A DNA stretch of 64,000 nucleotides from Micrococcales bacterium (GTDB lineage: Bacteria; Actinomycetota; Actinomycetes; Actinomycetales; Microbacteriaceae), in the NCBI GenBank assembly GCA_947452985.1, contig CANGEU010000002.1, forward strand, positions 52,087-116,086, read 5' to 3'. This document shows, in pieces, positions 26,114 through 36,691 of this stretch. A program made the position numbers and the translations under genes. Position 1 is the stretch's first letter. Each line of letters starts with the position of its first letter. The notes under the pieces were generated by a model that did no database searches, had not been told where the DNA came from, and worked only from the letters and a program-made list of their open reading frames with translations.

Positions 26114-27760
26114 TTATCCTTTGTATTTGTTGGTAATCGGAAGTCTGCGGTCGCGACCAAAGGCCATTCCGGTGATTTTGGGGCCGATAGCTCCTTGGCG
26201 TCGTTTCCATTCTGCCCTGTCAACCAGCGACACAATTCTGTTCACAATTTCAGAATCAAATCCAGAGGCAATGATTTCATTTACTCCACGACGCTTTTCA
26301 ACGTAGGCGTCCAGGATTGCGTCAAGGACTTCGTATTCAGGCAACGAATCCTGATCCGTTTGATCTGGTCTTAGCTCGGCAGAGGGTGGCTTAGAAATCG
26401 AGTTCTGTGGAATCGGCGGGAGTTCACCTAACGTGTTAGCCCAAGCATTACGCCACTTAGCCAAACGCCAGACGGCCGTTTTCTCAACATCCTTGATTGG
26501 TGCGAAACCACCGACCGAATCTCCGTAAATGGTGCTGTAACCAACCGCAAGTTCGCTCTTGTTGCCGGTGGTGAGAGTGAGGTGCCCATCGTTATTACTT
26601 TGAGCCATCAGGATTACGCCTCGCATACGGGCCTGAAGATTTTCGCTAGCTATTCCGCCGAGCGTCAATTCGGTTTCGAATGCCCGAACCATGGTCTCAA
26701 TGGCAACCGTTTTGTAGTGGCAGCCCAGGTTTTGGGCCAGAATTGCTGCGTCGTCCTTTGAATGCTCCGAGGAGTATTTCGAAGGCATTGAAATCCCGTA
26801 AACATTTTCCGCTCCGATAGCATCGGCAGCGAGGGTGGCCACCACTGCAGAATCAATACCACCGCTTAAACCTAGGACGACCGACTGGAAACCATTTTTC
26901 CGAACATAGTCCCGTAAACCCAGGACCAGCGCGTTCCAAACCTGCCAGTCGTCGTCCGCTTTGGTTTGAATGTGTTCGCTAGCCAAAGTGGCATTAGTTC
27001 CATCAAAATCAATTAGAACGATGTCTTCTGCGAATTGAGCGCCGCGGGCAATCAGTTCGCCATTGGCTGTTGTAAAAATGCTGTCGCCGTCGAAAACCAG
27101 GTCGTCTTGGCCACCAACCAGGTTGACATATGAAACCGCCGTGTTTTGGGTTGCGGCTAGCTCACGCACCAGCTTTAGGCGGCGGTCGTCCTTGTCGATT
27201 TCGAAGGGCGAACCGTTTAGTACAAGGGTTAGCTGGGTTTGATGTTCACTGATACGTGCAACCGGACCACCCGACTGCCAAATGTCTTCGCAGATAGCTA
27301 AGGCAAACTTAATTCCGAAAAGTTCAAAAACACCGACATCATGGCCGGGCACAAAGTTTCGATATTCGTCGAAAACTGAATAGTTTGGCAGGTGATGTTT
27401 GCTGTAGCTAGCAATAACTTTGCCCTGGTGAAGTACGAAAGCCGCATTGTTGGCTATCGCCCAACCGGTAGGAGTAGCCGATTTCCTCGGAGCCCCGACC
27501 ACAACGGCAACATCGCCAAGTTGCGCCTTTACTAACTGCTCCGCCAATTCACTAACGGCAGCTTCAGCGGCTGAAACGAAAGATTCGCGGGTTACTAGGT
27601 CTTCGACCGGGTATCCGGTGATACACATTTCACCGAATTGCACCAAATTGGCGCCCAGTTTGGCAGCGGCCGCAGTTTGTTCCAACACCTTGGCAAGGTT
27701 GCCCGAGATGTCTCCGACAATCGGGTTACTTTGAGCCATGGCTAGGCGAATAAACGGCAT
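26114..27760 (-). CDS. nadE: NAD+ synthase, glutamine-hydrolysing
   Basis: Makes NAD+ from deamido-NAD+, ATP and glutamine. Start ATG 27760 (MPFIRLAMAQ), 548 aa. The N-terminal ~260 residues are a nitrilase-type glutaminase: FGEMCITGYP (Glu), SKHHLPNYSVFDEYR (Lys), and ALAICEDIW (Cys). The C-terminal synthetase carries the SGGIDSAVVAT P-loop. TAGGCT lies 7 nt upstream of ATG and there is no Shine-Dalgarno, so it is probably leaderless. Divergent from glnA2 with a 41-nt gap. Confidence 0.96.
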   Translation of the reverse strand: MPFIRLAMAQSNPIVGDISGNLAKVLEQTAAAAKLGANLVQFGEMCITGYPVEDLVTRESFVSAAEAAVSELAEQLVKAQLGDVAVVVGAPRKSATPTGWAIANNAAFVLHQGKVIASYSKHHLPNYSVFDEYRNFVPGHDVGVFELFGIKFALAICEDIWQSGGPVARISEHQTQLTLVLNGSPFEIDKDDRRLKLVRELAATQNTAVSYVNLVGGQDDLVFDGDSIFTTANGELIARGAQFAEDIVLIDFDGTNATLASEHIQTKADDDWQVWNALVLGLRDYVRKNGFQSVVLGLSGGIDSAVVATLAADAIGAENVYGISMPSKYSSEHSKDDAAILAQNLGCHYKTVAIETMVRAFETELTLGGIASENLQARMRGVILMAQSNNDGHLTLTTGNKSELAVGYSTIYGDSVGGFAPIKDVEKTAVWRLAKWRNAWANTLGELPPIPQNSISKPPSAELRPDQTDQDSLPEYEVLDAILDAYVEKRRGVNEIIASGFDSEIVNRIVSLVDRAEWKRRQGAIGPKITGMAFGRDRRLPITNKYKG

Positions 27761-27767
27761 AAGGACT

Positions 27768-27773
27768 AGCCTA
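27768..27773 (-). promoter_or_regulatory. Predicted -10 element of nadE (leaderless)
   Basis: TAGGCT on the minus strand is separated from the nadE ATG by 7 nt. Confidence 0.5.
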
Positions 27774-27801
27774 GTAGTAGGCAATAAGAGAGGCACTTCC
27801 A

Positions 27802-29142
27802 GTGGACAAGCAAACAGATTTCGTTCTTAGAACTATCGAGGAACGCTCGGTCAAATTTGTGCGCCTATGGTTCACAGACGTGGCCGGAACTCTGAAGTCG
27901 GTAGCTATTGCACCGGCTGAAGTTGAGGGCGCTTTTAGCGAAGGTCTAGGTTTCGACGGTAGTGCAATCGAAGGCCTGGCTCGCACCTATGAAGCCGACA
28001 TGCTGGCAATGCCGGACCCTTCAACCTTCCAAATTTTGCCTTGGCGTGGAGAAATCGATCCGACCGCCCGCATGTTCTGCGACATTCAAACCCCAGATGG
28101 CCAGCCGGCTGCTGCCGACCCTCGAAACGTTTTGCGTCGAGCACTAAGCAAAGCCAGCGACATGGGTTTTACCTTCTATATTCACCCTGAAATCGAGTTC
28201 TACCTGCTGAAGTCTTCGCAGCTCAATGAAGATGGAGAGCCGGTTCCGGTCGACAAGGCCGGCTACTTCGACAACGTTCCTGGTGGAACCGCTCACGATT
28301 TCCGTCGCCGTGCAGTTCAAATGCTTGAACAGCTAGGTATCTCGGTGGAATTCAGCCACCACGAAGGTGGTCCGGGCCAGAACGAGATCGACCTACGTTA
28401 CGCAGACGCTCTAACCATGGCCGACAACATCATGTCGTTCCGAACCGTGATCAAGGAAGTTGCAATTGAGCAGGGTGTTTACGCAACCTTCATGCCAAAG
28501 CCTTTCACCCAGCACCCAGGCTCTGGAATGCACACCCACATGTCGCTCTTTGAAGGCGACACCAATGCATTCTTCGACGCCAGTGGCCAGTACCACCTGT
28601 CTAAGACCGCGCGCCAATTCATGGCCGGTGTGCTTCGTCACGCCCCAGAAATCACTGCGGTTACCAACCAGTACGTCAACTCGTATAAGCGTCTTTGGGG
28701 TGGCGGTGAAGCTCCTTCATTCGTGTGCTGGGGTCACAACAACCGTTCGGCTCTGCTTCGCGTGCCACTTTACAAGCCTGAGAAGGGCAACAGCTCTCGC
28801 ATTGAATACCGCGCAATCGACTCGGCAGCCAACCCGTACCTTGCCTACGCGCTGATTCTTTCGGCTGGTCTGAAAGGTATTGAAGAAGGCTACGAACTTC
28901 CGGCCGAGACCGAAGACAACGTTTGGAACCTCACCGATTCGGAGCGCCGTGCAATGGGAATTCAGCCGTTGCCGCAAAGCCTTGATCACGCAATTCGCAA
29001 GCTTGAGGAATCGGAACTTGCCGCAGAAGTTCTGGGCGAGGAAGTTTTCAGTTACGTTCTGGCAAACAAGCGTCGCGAGTGGAGTGAATACCGTTCCCAG
29101 GTAACTCCATTCGAACTTCACCAAAACCTCGAAACCCTTTAG
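27802..29142 (+). CDS. glnA2: Glutamine synthetase, GlnA2 type
   Basis: 446 aa, closely resembling mycobacterial GlnA2 (Rv2222c) in sequence order: FVLRTIEER, RLWFTDVAGTLKS, GLGFDGSAIEGLAR, HPEIEFYLL (metal Glu), HHEGGPGQNEIDLR, MPKPFTQHPGSGMH and NRSALLRVP. It lacks the C-terminal adenylylation segment seen in GlnA1. The GTG start has GAGAGG upstream. It is followed at 6 nt by glnE, as in other actinobacteria. Biochemistry of this clade is debated; assimilation or amine/glutamate-related roles are possible. Confidence 0.93.
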   Translation: MDKQTDFVLRTIEERSVKFVRLWFTDVAGTLKSVAIAPAEVEGAFSEGLGFDGSAIEGLARTYEADMLAMPDPSTFQILPWRGEIDPTARMFCDIQTPDGQPAAADPRNVLRRALSKASDMGFTFYIHPEIEFYLLKSSQLNEDGEPVPVDKAGYFDNVPGGTAHDFRRRAVQMLEQLGISVEFSHHEGGPGQNEIDLRYADALTMADNIMSFRTVIKEVAIEQGVYATFMPKPFTQHPGSGMHTHMSLFEGDTNAFFDASGQYHLSKTARQFMAGVLRHAPEITAVTNQYVNSYKRLWGGGEAPSFVCWGHNNRSALLRVPLYKPEKGNSSRIEYRAIDSAANPYLAYALILSAGLKGIEEGYELPAETEDNVWNLTDSERRAMGIQPLPQSLDHAIRKLEESELAAEVLGEEVFSYVLANKRREWSEYRSQVTPFELHQNLETL

Positions 29143-29148
29143 TTAGTA

Positions 29149-32088
29149 ATGGCTGGCCTAGGTCTTTCTGAGCTGGCGAGGTACGGTTTTGTCGACCTCG
29201 AGGGAACCGTTCCGAAGTTAGACCAATTGGTCAAGGCAATTGGCGACTCTGGGCGTTCCGCCCTTGCCGAACTTGGACTTGCCGCCAACCCAGATCAGGC
29301 GCTAAACGCGCTTTTGGACCTTGCCGAAATTGATCGTTCAACGGTCAAGAAATTACTAAGCAAAACGGAATCTGCGGCTCGTATGGTGCGTACCTTTGGT
29401 GCGTCAAGCGCCATGGTGGACCTGACCCGCAGACGTCCTGAGTTACTGACTGTCTTTGAGCCTAAGGAATCCGCTTTACCAGGGTTGCTCGAACTTAGAA
29501 AACGGTTCGAAGTGGCACTAGGTCAAACAAAGGGCAACGTGGAAGAACGTTGGGTAGCGATTCGTCTGGTCTACCGCCGAGAACTATTGCGCCTGATTGC
29601 CTTTGACGTTACCCAGCCCGAAGCAGTTGATACTTTTTCAGTCGTTTCTCAGCAGCTTTCCGATTTAGCAACTGAAGCAATGGAGGCGGGTCTTCAGGTT
29701 GCCCGATGGGAACTAACCAACACCACTGATCACGGTAACTTCACCAGCAGTGAGGTAGCAGCCACCAAACTCGCCGTGATTGCCATGGGTAAATGCGGTG
29801 CCCGAGAGCTCAACTACATCAGCGACGTCGATGTTATCTATGTTGCAGATACTGGCAGTGTCGAACTGCAACGAGAGCGTGCCTTGGAAATTGCGACCAG
29901 ACTCGCCACCCGCATGATGCGGGCCATGGATGGCACCGCACCCGAACCAATGTTGTGGCAGGTAGACCCTAACCTTCGCCCGGAAGGAAAATCCGGGGCC
30001 TTAGTCAGAACCGTTGATTCGCACATCGCCTATTACGAACGCTGGGCTCAGAACTGGGAATTTCAGGCGCTACTCAAGGCGCGTTTTGCCGCTGGTGATG
30101 CTGAAATCGCCGAGGACTATCTGACGCGTATTCGCCCTCTCGTATGGTCAGCGACTGCCCGTGAAGGATTCGTTGAAGCTGCTCAAAAAATGCGTGAGCG
30201 CGTTATGGAGCACATTCCTGAGAACGAGGTGAACCGCCAAATCAAATTGGGTCCCGGTGGTCTTCGAGACATTGAGTTCACGGTGCAATTGCTTCAGCTA
30301 GTTCATGGTCGAACCGACGAAACTGTTCGGGTTTCCGACACGATTAGTGCGATTTCAAGTCTCGCAAACGGCAGTTACATGAGTCGATCCGATGCTGAAG
30401 TATTTTTCAACCACTACAAGTTCCTGCGAACTATTGAACACCGAATTCAGTTTTCACAAATGCGTCGAACGCACCTGATGCCGGAGGTCGAAAGTCAGGT
30501 TCGCGGAATTTCCCGCGGACTAAATGTTCGATGGAACAGTGAGCAACTTCTAACTAAGTGGAATGAAGTGAAACTCGAGGTTCGTTCACTTCATCAGAAA
30601 GTGTTCTACCGACCGCTTTTGAGTGCAGTAGCGAAACTTGGCGATGGGGCAGGACTTTCCAGCGAGCAAATTCTCGATCGCCTTCGAGCAATCGGTTTTG
30701 ATGACCCAAAGTCGGCCTCCGCCCACATTGAGGCGTTGACTAGCGGTTTATCCAGGCGTGCATCCATCCAAAAACAACTACTGCCAGTGCTTCTGGAGTG
30801 GTTTGCCAAGGGAAGCGACCCAGACTCGGGGTTATTAGCCTTCAGGCGCCTTTCTGAGGACCTAGGGGAGTCGCCTTGGTATTTGCGCATGCTACGCGAT
30901 TCCAGTGGCGCTGCGGAGCGCATGACCCAGGTTCTCTCTACTAGCAAGCTAGCGACTGGGCTATTTGAACGTCATCCTGAGGCTGCAGCTTGGTTTGAAG
31001 ACCCAGCCGACCTAAAGGCACTTTCTTTGGCCGAACTTCAACAAGAAATGAATTCAATCGTTGACCGCCACGATGAGATCGAAAAAGCTGCTAACAGTAT
31101 TCGCGGTATTCGTAGGAGAGAAACTCTGAGACTTGCCATGGGGGCCGTTCTCGGGGAACTAACCATCGATGAGATTTCACAAGGACTGAGCGACATCACC
31201 GAAAGCTATTTGCTCGCGCTGAAATCTCTGACGGACAATGACGCAATCGACCTCGGGATTATTGCCATGGGTCGATTTGGAGGAGCGGAACTAGGTTTTG
31301 GTTCAGATGCCGATCTGATGTTCGTTTATCGTGCACTTGAATCCGTCGACGCCCAGAAAATTGCGGAACGACAAATCTCTGAACTGCGACGACTTGCCGC
31401 TGATCCGGTTCTTGAATTCGAATTCGACATCGATTTGAGACCGGAAGGAAAGAACGGACCGATAGCGAGGTCGCTAGAGTCGTACGCCGCCTACTACGAA
31501 AAATGGGCTAACACCTGGGAAGCCCAAGCATTACTTCGGGCACGTGTGATTGCCGGAAGCGACGAATTGGTTAAAGCGTTCACTGAACTTATAGACCAAT
31601 ACCGTTATCCGCAGGAAGTGGCCCAGAGCGCCATTCTTGAAATTCGGCGAATCAAGGCGCGTGTTGAAACTGAACGTCTTCCACAAGGAGCCGACCCAAA
31701 GCGACATCTCAAACTTGGGCGAGGCTCGCTTAGCGATGTTGAGTGGCTGGTGCAGTTGATGCAGCTGTCAAACGGTGCGAAGCATCCGACGATTAGAACC
31801 CCCAAAACTTTGGAAGCGCTTGAAGCATGCGTTTCTGAGGGTCTGATTGAAAGACATGATGCAACAGTCTTGGAAGAGGCATGGAAGTTGGCATCTCGGG
31901 TTAGATCAGCGGTCGTTCTTTGGGGAACGAGACGAAGTGATGTTCTGACCACTGACCGGAAACAACTGGACGGTATGGCCAGAATCCTCGAGTACCCGAG
32001 AGATTCGGCTTCGGCGTTGGAGCAGGATTACCTCGCCTTCACAAGGCGGTCACGAATGGTTTTCGAACGGCTCTTCTACGGAGCATAA
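29149..32088 (+). CDS. glnE: Glutamine synthetase adenylyltransferase / deadenylyltransferase
   Basis: Controls GlnA1 by reversible adenylylation. 979 aa with the expected duplicate architecture. An N-terminal nucleotidyltransferase domain has YISDVDVIYV near residue 223, followed by a GlnD-PII-binding-like region. A C-terminal transferase domain has GFGSDADLMFVY near residue 715. Each half also has a matching RPEGKSG or RPEGKNG loop. It follows glnA2 by 6 nt and ends at a terminator shared with its substrate gene glnA1 on the other strand. Confidence 0.96.
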   Translation: MAGLGLSELARYGFVDLEGTVPKLDQLVKAIGDSGRSALAELGLAANPDQALNALLDLAEIDRSTVKKLLSKTESAARMVRTFGASSAMVDLTRRRPELLTVFEPKESALPGLLELRKRFEVALGQTKGNVEERWVAIRLVYRRELLRLIAFDVTQPEAVDTFSVVSQQLSDLATEAMEAGLQVARWELTNTTDHGNFTSSEVAATKLAVIAMGKCGARELNYISDVDVIYVADTGSVELQRERALEIATRLATRMMRAMDGTAPEPMLWQVDPNLRPEGKSGALVRTVDSHIAYYERWAQNWEFQALLKARFAAGDAEIAEDYLTRIRPLVWSATAREGFVEAAQKMRERVMEHIPENEVNRQIKLGPGGLRDIEFTVQLLQLVHGRTDETVRVSDTISAISSLANGSYMSRSDAEVFFNHYKFLRTIEHRIQFSQMRRTHLMPEVESQVRGISRGLNVRWNSEQLLTKWNEVKLEVRSLHQKVFYRPLLSAVAKLGDGAGLSSEQILDRLRAIGFDDPKSASAHIEALTSGLSRRASIQKQLLPVLLEWFAKGSDPDSGLLAFRRLSEDLGESPWYLRMLRDSSGAAERMTQVLSTSKLATGLFERHPEAAAWFEDPADLKALSLAELQQEMNSIVDRHDEIEKAANSIRGIRRRETLRLAMGAVLGELTIDEISQGLSDITESYLLALKSLTDNDAIDLGIIAMGRFGGAELGFGSDADLMFVYRALESVDAQKIAERQISELRRLAADPVLEFEFDIDLRPEGKNGPIARSLESYAAYYEKWANTWEAQALLRARVIAGSDELVKAFTELIDQYRYPQEVAQSAILEIRRIKARVETERLPQGADPKRHLKLGRGSLSDVEWLVQLMQLSNGAKHPTIRTPKTLEALEACVSEGLIERHDATVLEEAWKLASRVRSAVVLWGTRRSDVLTTDRKQLDGMARILEYPRDSASALEQDYLAFTRRSRMVFERLFYGA

Positions 32089-32090
32089 GA

Positions 32091-32122
32091 AAAAGCCCTC
32101 AGGATTTCTCCCGAGGGCTTTT
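32091..32122. terminator. Bidirectional terminator between glnE and glnA1
   Basis: AAAAGCCCTC pairs perfectly with GAGGGCTTTT around a 12-nt loop. The A/T ends provide a U-run for transcripts from both sides. Confidence 0.9.
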
Positions 32123-32133
32123 CACTTACTTGA

Positions 32134-33576
32134 TTAGCAACCGAAGTAAAGCTCGAACTCGTAAGGGTGCGGACGAAGCGATAGTGGCTTGATCTCGTTC
32201 ACACGCTTGTAGTCGATCCAGTTTTCGATTAGGTCCTTGGTGAACACGTCTCCCTGAAGTAGGTACTCGTGGTCGGCCTCAAGAGCCTGAAGAACTGACT
32301 CTAGGTCACCAGGAACCTGAGGAATGTTCTTTGCTTCCTCTGGAGGTAGCTCGTATAGGTCCTTGTCGACCGGAGCCATTGGCTCGATGCGGTTCTTGAT
32401 GCCGTCTAGACCAGCCATAAGCATCGCTGCGAAAGCGAAGTATGGGTTAGCCGAAGCGTCTGGCGCGCGGAACTCAATGCGCTTTGCCTTCGGGTTGGTT
32501 CCGGTCATTGGGATACGAATAGCAGCCGAACGGTTACCAGCCGAGTAAACAAGGTTTACTGGAGCTTCGTAGCCAGGCACTAGGCGGTGGTAACTGTTTA
32601 CGGTTGGGTTGGTCCAAGCAAGCAGCGATGGAGCGTGCTTGAGGATACCGCCGATGTACCAGCGAGCGATGTCTGATAGACCGCCGTAGCCGTTCTCGTC
32701 GTAGAACAATGGCTTGCCATCTTTCCAAAGCGACTGGTGAACGTGCATACCTGAACCGTTGTCACCAAATAGTGGCTTAGGCATGAAGGTAGCAACCTTA
32801 CCGAACTGGTCGGCAACGTTCTTGACGATGTACTTGAACTTTAGAATGTCGTCGGCAGCGTGAACTAGGGTGTCGAAACGGTAGTTAATTTCACCCTGAC
32901 CTGCGGTACCAACCTCGTGGTGGCTGCGCTCAACCGAAAGACCGGCAGCTGCTAGTTCTAGAACGATCTGGTCGCGCATGTCAACGTGCTTGTCAACTGG
33001 AGCAACAGGGAAGTAGCCACCCTTGTATGGGGTCTTGTTGGCTAGGTTGTTGCCGCGACCGGTCTGTGGGTCGATCTCCACGCGGTTCGAGTTCCAAGCA
33101 GCTTCGTCAGAGTCGATGAAGTGGCCCGAGCTGTTCTGACCGTAGTGGTAACGAACGTCGTCGAAGATGAAGAATTCGGCTTCTGGAGCAAAGAATGCGG
33201 TGTCTGCGATGCCAGTTGACTGTAGGTAGGCTTCAGCCTTCTTAGCAGTCATACGTGGGTCGCGACCGTAAACTTCACCGTTGCGTGGGTTGTAAATGTC
33301 GAAGATGACGACCAGAGTCTTCTCAACGCGGAAGGCGTCAAGGTAAGCGGTGGTTACGTCAGGAATAAGCTGCATGTCTGATTCGTGGATAGATGCGAAA
33401 CCACGGATAGACGAACCATCGAACAACTGACCATCTACGAAGAACTCTTCATCGATCATGCTTGCTGGAAGGTTGAAGTGCTGCTGGACACCAGGTAGGT
33501 CGGTGAAGCGAACATCAAGGAACTTGACGTCTTCGTCCTTAATGAACTTGATGACCTCGGCTGCGGACTTGAACAT
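32134..33576 (-). CDS. glnA: Glutamine synthetase type I (GlnA1)
   Basis: Main ammonia-assimilating enzyme, 480 aa, forming a dodecamer. Seen: [20 protein letters not shown] (metal Glu), [19 protein letters not shown] and the adenylylation Tyr in the [10 protein letters not shown] loop, target of the GlnE encoded next to it. Upstream AAGGGA is the ribosome binding site. The 126-nt gap between it and the DUF4191 gene has no obvious GlnR-type site that I could see. In many actinobacteria an RDD-family gene lies between DUF4191 and glnA; it is absent here. Confidence 0.98.
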   Translation of the reverse strand: MFKSAAEVIKFIKDEDVKFLDVRFTDLPGVQQHFNLPASMIDEEFFVDGQLFDGSSIRGFASIHESDMQLIPDVTTAYLDAFRVEKTLVVIFDIYNPRNGEVYGRDPRMTAKKAEAYLQSTGIADTAFFAPEAEFFIFDDVRYHYGQNSSGHFIDSDEAAWNSNRVEIDPQTGRGNNLANKTPYKGGYFPVAPVDKHVDMRDQIVLELAAAGLSVERSHHEVGTAGQGEINYRFDTLVHAADDILKFKYIVKNVADQFGKVATFMPKPLFGDNGSGMHVHQSLWKDGKPLFYDENGYGGLSDIARWYIGGILKHAPSLLAWTNPTVNSYHRLVPGYEAPVNLVYSAGNRSAAIRIPMTGTNPKAKRIEFRAPDASANPYFAFAAMLMAGLDGIKNRIEPMAPVDKDLYELPPEEAKNIPQVPGDLESVLQALEADHEYLLQGDVFTKDLIENWIDYKRVNEIKPLSLRPHPYEFELYFGC

Positions 33577-33702
33577 TGGGTTAATCCCTTCAAAAAGTTT
33601 GTGCGGATTCGAGGCACATCGTTAGGCCTACATTCAAAGTTTACTCAACGGGTATGAGTGACCCTCACCAATTAATGTTTCGGCTATGTAAAAAGTTAAA
33701 CG

Positions 33703-34398
33703 TTACTTGCGAACTGGGCGAGCGCGTCTTGGGTCGATTCCTTTAGGAATCGGAAGGTTGGTGCCAAGCGCAGTTAGTCGAGCTGCCACAACGCGGATCT
33801 CGGTGCGCTTTAAGGCCTTTGGAAGCTTATTGATAGCCTTGCGTAGCTCGGCTAGTTTCAAAGCATGAGTTGATTCGGTAACGAAGAGGGTGTGCACCGT
33901 CACTCCAGGAGCAATCTTCGAAAGCTTCTTACGTTCTGCGTCGGCAAGAAGCTGAGAACCGGTCTGGTGGCCTTCGCCGACCAGGACGATACCTGCTGGT
34001 CCAACAATTCGGTACACGGCGTCACGGCTTCGAGGGTTCACCGCTACTGGCTGTTCGCTGCCTCGCCAGTTGCGTCGTAGAACCGTCTGGAGAACTGCAC
34101 CAACAGCGCCCAACTGACCTTCCCACGAACCGTAGGCAGCCTTCTCGGCACGACGTGACAAGACAAGTGAGAAAACGATAAACGTTGAAAGCAGAGTAAG
34201 AATGCTGAACAGAATTCCGGTAATCCAGTTACCTGAACTAAAGAAAGAAATCGTGAAGGCAAGGCCGGTTCCAAGAACAGCGATTACCGAACCGAGAATG
34301 ATCCAGAGGTTCTTACGGTCTAGTTCAATGGTGCGCTTTAACACCAAGATAATCTGAGCGACTTGACCTGGTTCTTTTGATTCGTTCTTTTTAGCCAT
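33703..34398 (-). CDS. DUF4191 family membrane protein
   Basis: 231 aa. Two membrane helices lie around residues 30-75 (LWIILGSVIAVLGTGLAF and ILFSILTLLSTFIVFSLVL), then a soluble cytoplasmic domain with basic C-terminus (ARPVRK). The family is conserved beside lipA in actinobacteria but has no known function. The gene follows lipA by 11 nt, so it is the last gene of lipB-lipA-DUF4191. Confidence 0.88.
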   Translation of the reverse strand: MAKKNESKEPGQVAQIILVLKRTIELDRKNLWIILGSVIAVLGTGLAFTISFFSSGNWITGILFSILTLLSTFIVFSLVLSRRAEKAAYGSWEGQLGAVGAVLQTVLRRNWRGSEQPVAVNPRSRDAVYRIVGPAGIVLVGEGHQTGSQLLADAERKKLSKIAPGVTVHTLFVTESTHALKLAELRKAINKLPKALKRTEIRVVAARLTALGTNLPIPKGIDPRRARPVRK

Positions 34399-34409
34399 AG
34401 TGAAAAAGT

Positions 34410-35408
34410 TTAGTCGCCGACAGCCTGCATAAAGCCCTGTTTGAGCGCTTCGTCAGCAAGGTGTCGCAGGTTTTCTGGAATCTTGAAGCCCTTCTTGACC
34501 ATCGATCCGGCCCAGAGTCGTCCTGCGCGGTAAGAGCTTCGAACCAAAGGTCCACTCAAAACACCTAGGTAGCCGATGGCTTCGGCTTCATTTTTGAGTT
34601 CAACAAACTCTTCTGGCTTCACCCAACGAGTTACCGGGTGGTGTCGAACTGAAGGGCGCAGGTACTGAGTGATAGTGATGATGTCAGTGCCAGCCTGGTA
34701 GAGGTCTAGTAGGGCTTGTGAAATCTCCTCACGAGTTTCGCCCATACCCAAAATTAGGTTTGACTTGGTAACCATTCCCGCGTTTCGAGCTTGTGTAAGT
34801 ACGTCTAGAGAACGCTCGTAGCGGAATGCCGGACGGATTTCCTTGAAAATTCGAGGAACGGTTTCAAGGTTGTGAGCAAACACTTGAGGCTTTGCATCGA
34901 ATACCTGCTGGAGAAGTTCTGGTTTCCCAGAAAAATCGGGAACCAAAATTTCTACGCCGGTCCCTTGCGATTGTGAATGAATTTGGCGAATGGTCTCGGC
35001 GTAAAGCCAAGCGCCCTCGTCTTCCAGATCGTCGCGGGCTACGCCAGTGACCGTTGCGTAGCGCAACTGCATTCTGGCAACCGATTCACCCACACGTCTG
35101 GGTTCATCGGCATCAAAGTCGTCAGGTTTTCCGGTGTCGATCTGGCAGAAGTCGCATCGACGGGTGCACTGAGAGCCGCCAATCAGGAAGGTAGCTTCAC
35201 GGTCTTCCCAACATTCGAAAATATTCGGGCAGCCCGCCTCTTGGCAAACGGTGTGGAGGCCTTCGCCCTTGACCAAGGTTTGTAGCGCCTGGTATTCAGG
35301 TCCCATCTTGGCAACGGTCTTAATCCAGTCTGGTTTTTTCTCGATTGGAACTGAAGAGTTGCGAGCTTCAATTCGAAGAAGCTTTCGCTCCGGCTTTTGT
35401 TCGCTCAA
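34410..35408 (-). CDS. lipA: Lipoyl synthase
   Basis: Radical SAM enzyme that inserts two sulfurs into octanoyl groups on E2 or GcvH. 332 aa. Two [4Fe-4S] motifs: [13 protein letters not shown] (auxiliary cluster, CX4CX5C) and CTRRCDFCQ (SAM cluster, CX3CX2C). It overlaps lipB by 4 nt. The lipoyl acceptor E2 and lpd genes are the next genes upstream on the same strand beyond an orphan. Confidence 0.97.
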   Translation of the reverse strand: MSEQKPERKLLRIEARNSSVPIEKKPDWIKTVAKMGPEYQALQTLVKGEGLHTVCQEAGCPNIFECWEDREATFLIGGSQCTRRCDFCQIDTGKPDDFDADEPRRVGESVARMQLRYATVTGVARDDLEDEGAWLYAETIRQIHSQSQGTGVEILVPDFSGKPELLQQVFDAKPQVFAHNLETVPRIFKEIRPAFRYERSLDVLTQARNAGMVTKSNLILGMGETREEISQALLDLYQAGTDIITITQYLRPSVRHHPVTRWVKPEEFVELKNEAEAIGYLGVLSGPLVRSSYRAGRLWAGSMVKKGFKIPENLRHLADEALKQGFMQAVGD

Positions 35409-36040
35409 CTCTTTACCTTCTCAATCTCACCTAGGTGGCGTTTGATTACTTCGGCGGCCATGGCTGGAGTAATCTCCCGACCAAGTAATTCTGTCAGGGT
35501 GCTGGTCTTTGCGTCTGCGATTCCGCAAGCGATTATGTTCTCGTATGGCTGCAGCGAATTATTGCAATTGAGTGCAAATCCATGCATTGTGGTGTGTTCA
35601 GACACGCGAATGCCGATTGCAGCAACTTTCACATGGGTGCCGTTTAAAGGCGCCCAGACTCCAGATCGTCCTTCAACACGTTCTGTGTAAAGCCCGAATT
35701 CAGCGATGCTGTCGATAAGGATTTGCTCCAACCAACGAACATACCCAACCACGTCAATCGGTCTTGGCAGTTGCATAATCGGATAACCCACTAATTGCCC
35801 AGGTCCGTGCCAGGTGATTTTTCCGCCCCGGTCGGTTTCGATAACCGGGGTGCCATCCTGGGGGTATTCAACACCTTCGGTGCGTTTTCCAGCTGTGTAA
35901 ACCGGCGTGTGTTCCAAAAGGATTACGGTGTTCGGTCTTGCACCAGAGGCCACCTGGGAGTGGATTGTGCGCTGAAAGTCCCAGGCTTCGTCGTAGCCCA
36001 CGAAATTAGGGGTTAGTCCCAGTTCGATAAATTCAGGCAT
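35405..36040 (-). CDS. lipB: Octanoyl-ACP:protein N-octanoyltransferase
   Basis: Moves octanoyl from ACP to the lipoyl domain, supplying LipA's substrate. 211 aa. Motifs: TYTAGKRTE-like [27 protein letters not shown], and GFALNCNN with the catalytic Cys; the catalytic Lys is in [10 protein letters not shown]. It overlaps lipA by 4 nt (ATGA type). Confidence 0.96.
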   Translation of the reverse strand: MPEFIELGLTPNFVGYDEAWDFQRTIHSQVASGARPNTVILLEHTPVYTAGKRTEGVEYPQDGTPVIETDRGGKITWHGPGQLVGYPIMQLPRPIDVVGYVRWLEQILIDSIAEFGLYTERVEGRSGVWAPLNGTHVKVAAIGIRVSEHTTMHGFALNCNNSLQPYENIIACGIADAKTSTLTELLGREITPAMAAEVIKRHLGEIEKVKS

Positions 36041-36109
36041 TAGTCAATTCTATTTGTTGTCGAAATAACTAACAGATTCTGCGTCTCACGAAATTCCCAC
36101 AAATGCTTA

Positions 36110-36118
36110 TGAAAACAT
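36110..36118 (+). promoter_or_regulatory. Possible extended -10 of the orphan membrane gene
   Basis: TGAAAACAT matches the TGn-extended form weakly, 6 nt before the ATG at 36125. The start has no ribosome binding site. Confidence 0.3.
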
Positions 36119-36124
36119 CGGACG

Positions 36125-36691
36125 ATGGGAAATCACTCGAGATCTAAAGTTGAAGAGCGCTCAATTCGCATTTCTGGTTATCGGGCTATACAGCATTTAG
36201 AAAGTTTGGAGCTCGTCGCCAATCGATTTAATAGTTCATGGCCAAAATTAGCAAACCGCCTGCAGTCGCTGGGTTTTCTGAGAGGAATCCAAGTACTTTC
36301 AAATCGAACGAGTCTTTTTGTTTCACTCGATGTTGAAACTGTCCAGGGAATTATTGCCGGCCGAGCCCGCCGGAAAAAGGTACCGAAGTGGATAGGCTTT
36401 GGGGCTGCCATACCCGTTCTGGCCGCCTTAGCTTTTGTTCCGCTTGGTTCAAGCGCTCCAATTCAACATCACGCCAATGCACACAAACATGACTTAGACC
36501 CTTGTGCACTGGATTCGATTAGCGAATGGATTCAGGGCGCAGGGGAGTCCGCCGAAATCAAATCGCTCTCGGCTTCGCTGTTGGGAGGAATCACAGTGGG
36601 CACCTTGGAGTGCAATGGTTCCAGATACAGTTACACGCTTGGGTCCGAAGAGCCCAAGCGTGTACTGAAACTGCAGAAACTAGATGCCTAG
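36125..36691 (+). CDS. Orphan single-pass membrane protein, His-rich, two extracytoplasmic cysteines
   Basis: 188 aa; I do not recognise the family. Residues 1-88 are basic and soluble, ending in ARRKKVPKW, so the N-terminus should be inside. One membrane helix spans ~90-108. Residues 109-188 should face outside and contain a His-rich patch (HHANAHKHD) and two cysteines (127 and 163) that could form a disulfide. It is inserted on the opposite strand in a cluster otherwise transcribed leftwards (pepA to DUF4191), between lipB and the E2 gene. Its last 12 nt overlap the E2 gene 3' end. Codon use and even spacing suggest a real gene. Confidence 0.7.
   Translation: MGNHSRSKVEERSIRISGYRAIQHLESLELVANRFNSSWPKLANRLQSLGFLRGIQVLSNRTSLFVSLDVETVQGIIAGRARRKKVPKWIGFGAAIPVLAALAFVPLGSSAPIQHHANAHKHDLDPCALDSISEWIQGAGESAEIKSLSASLLGGITVGTLECNGSRYSYTLGSEEPKRVLKLQKLDA

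Noticed and set aside
33577-33702. GlnR-type operator upstream of glnA
   Set aside because: GTAAC- and GAAAC-like words occur but not with the required spacing, so no site is claimed.
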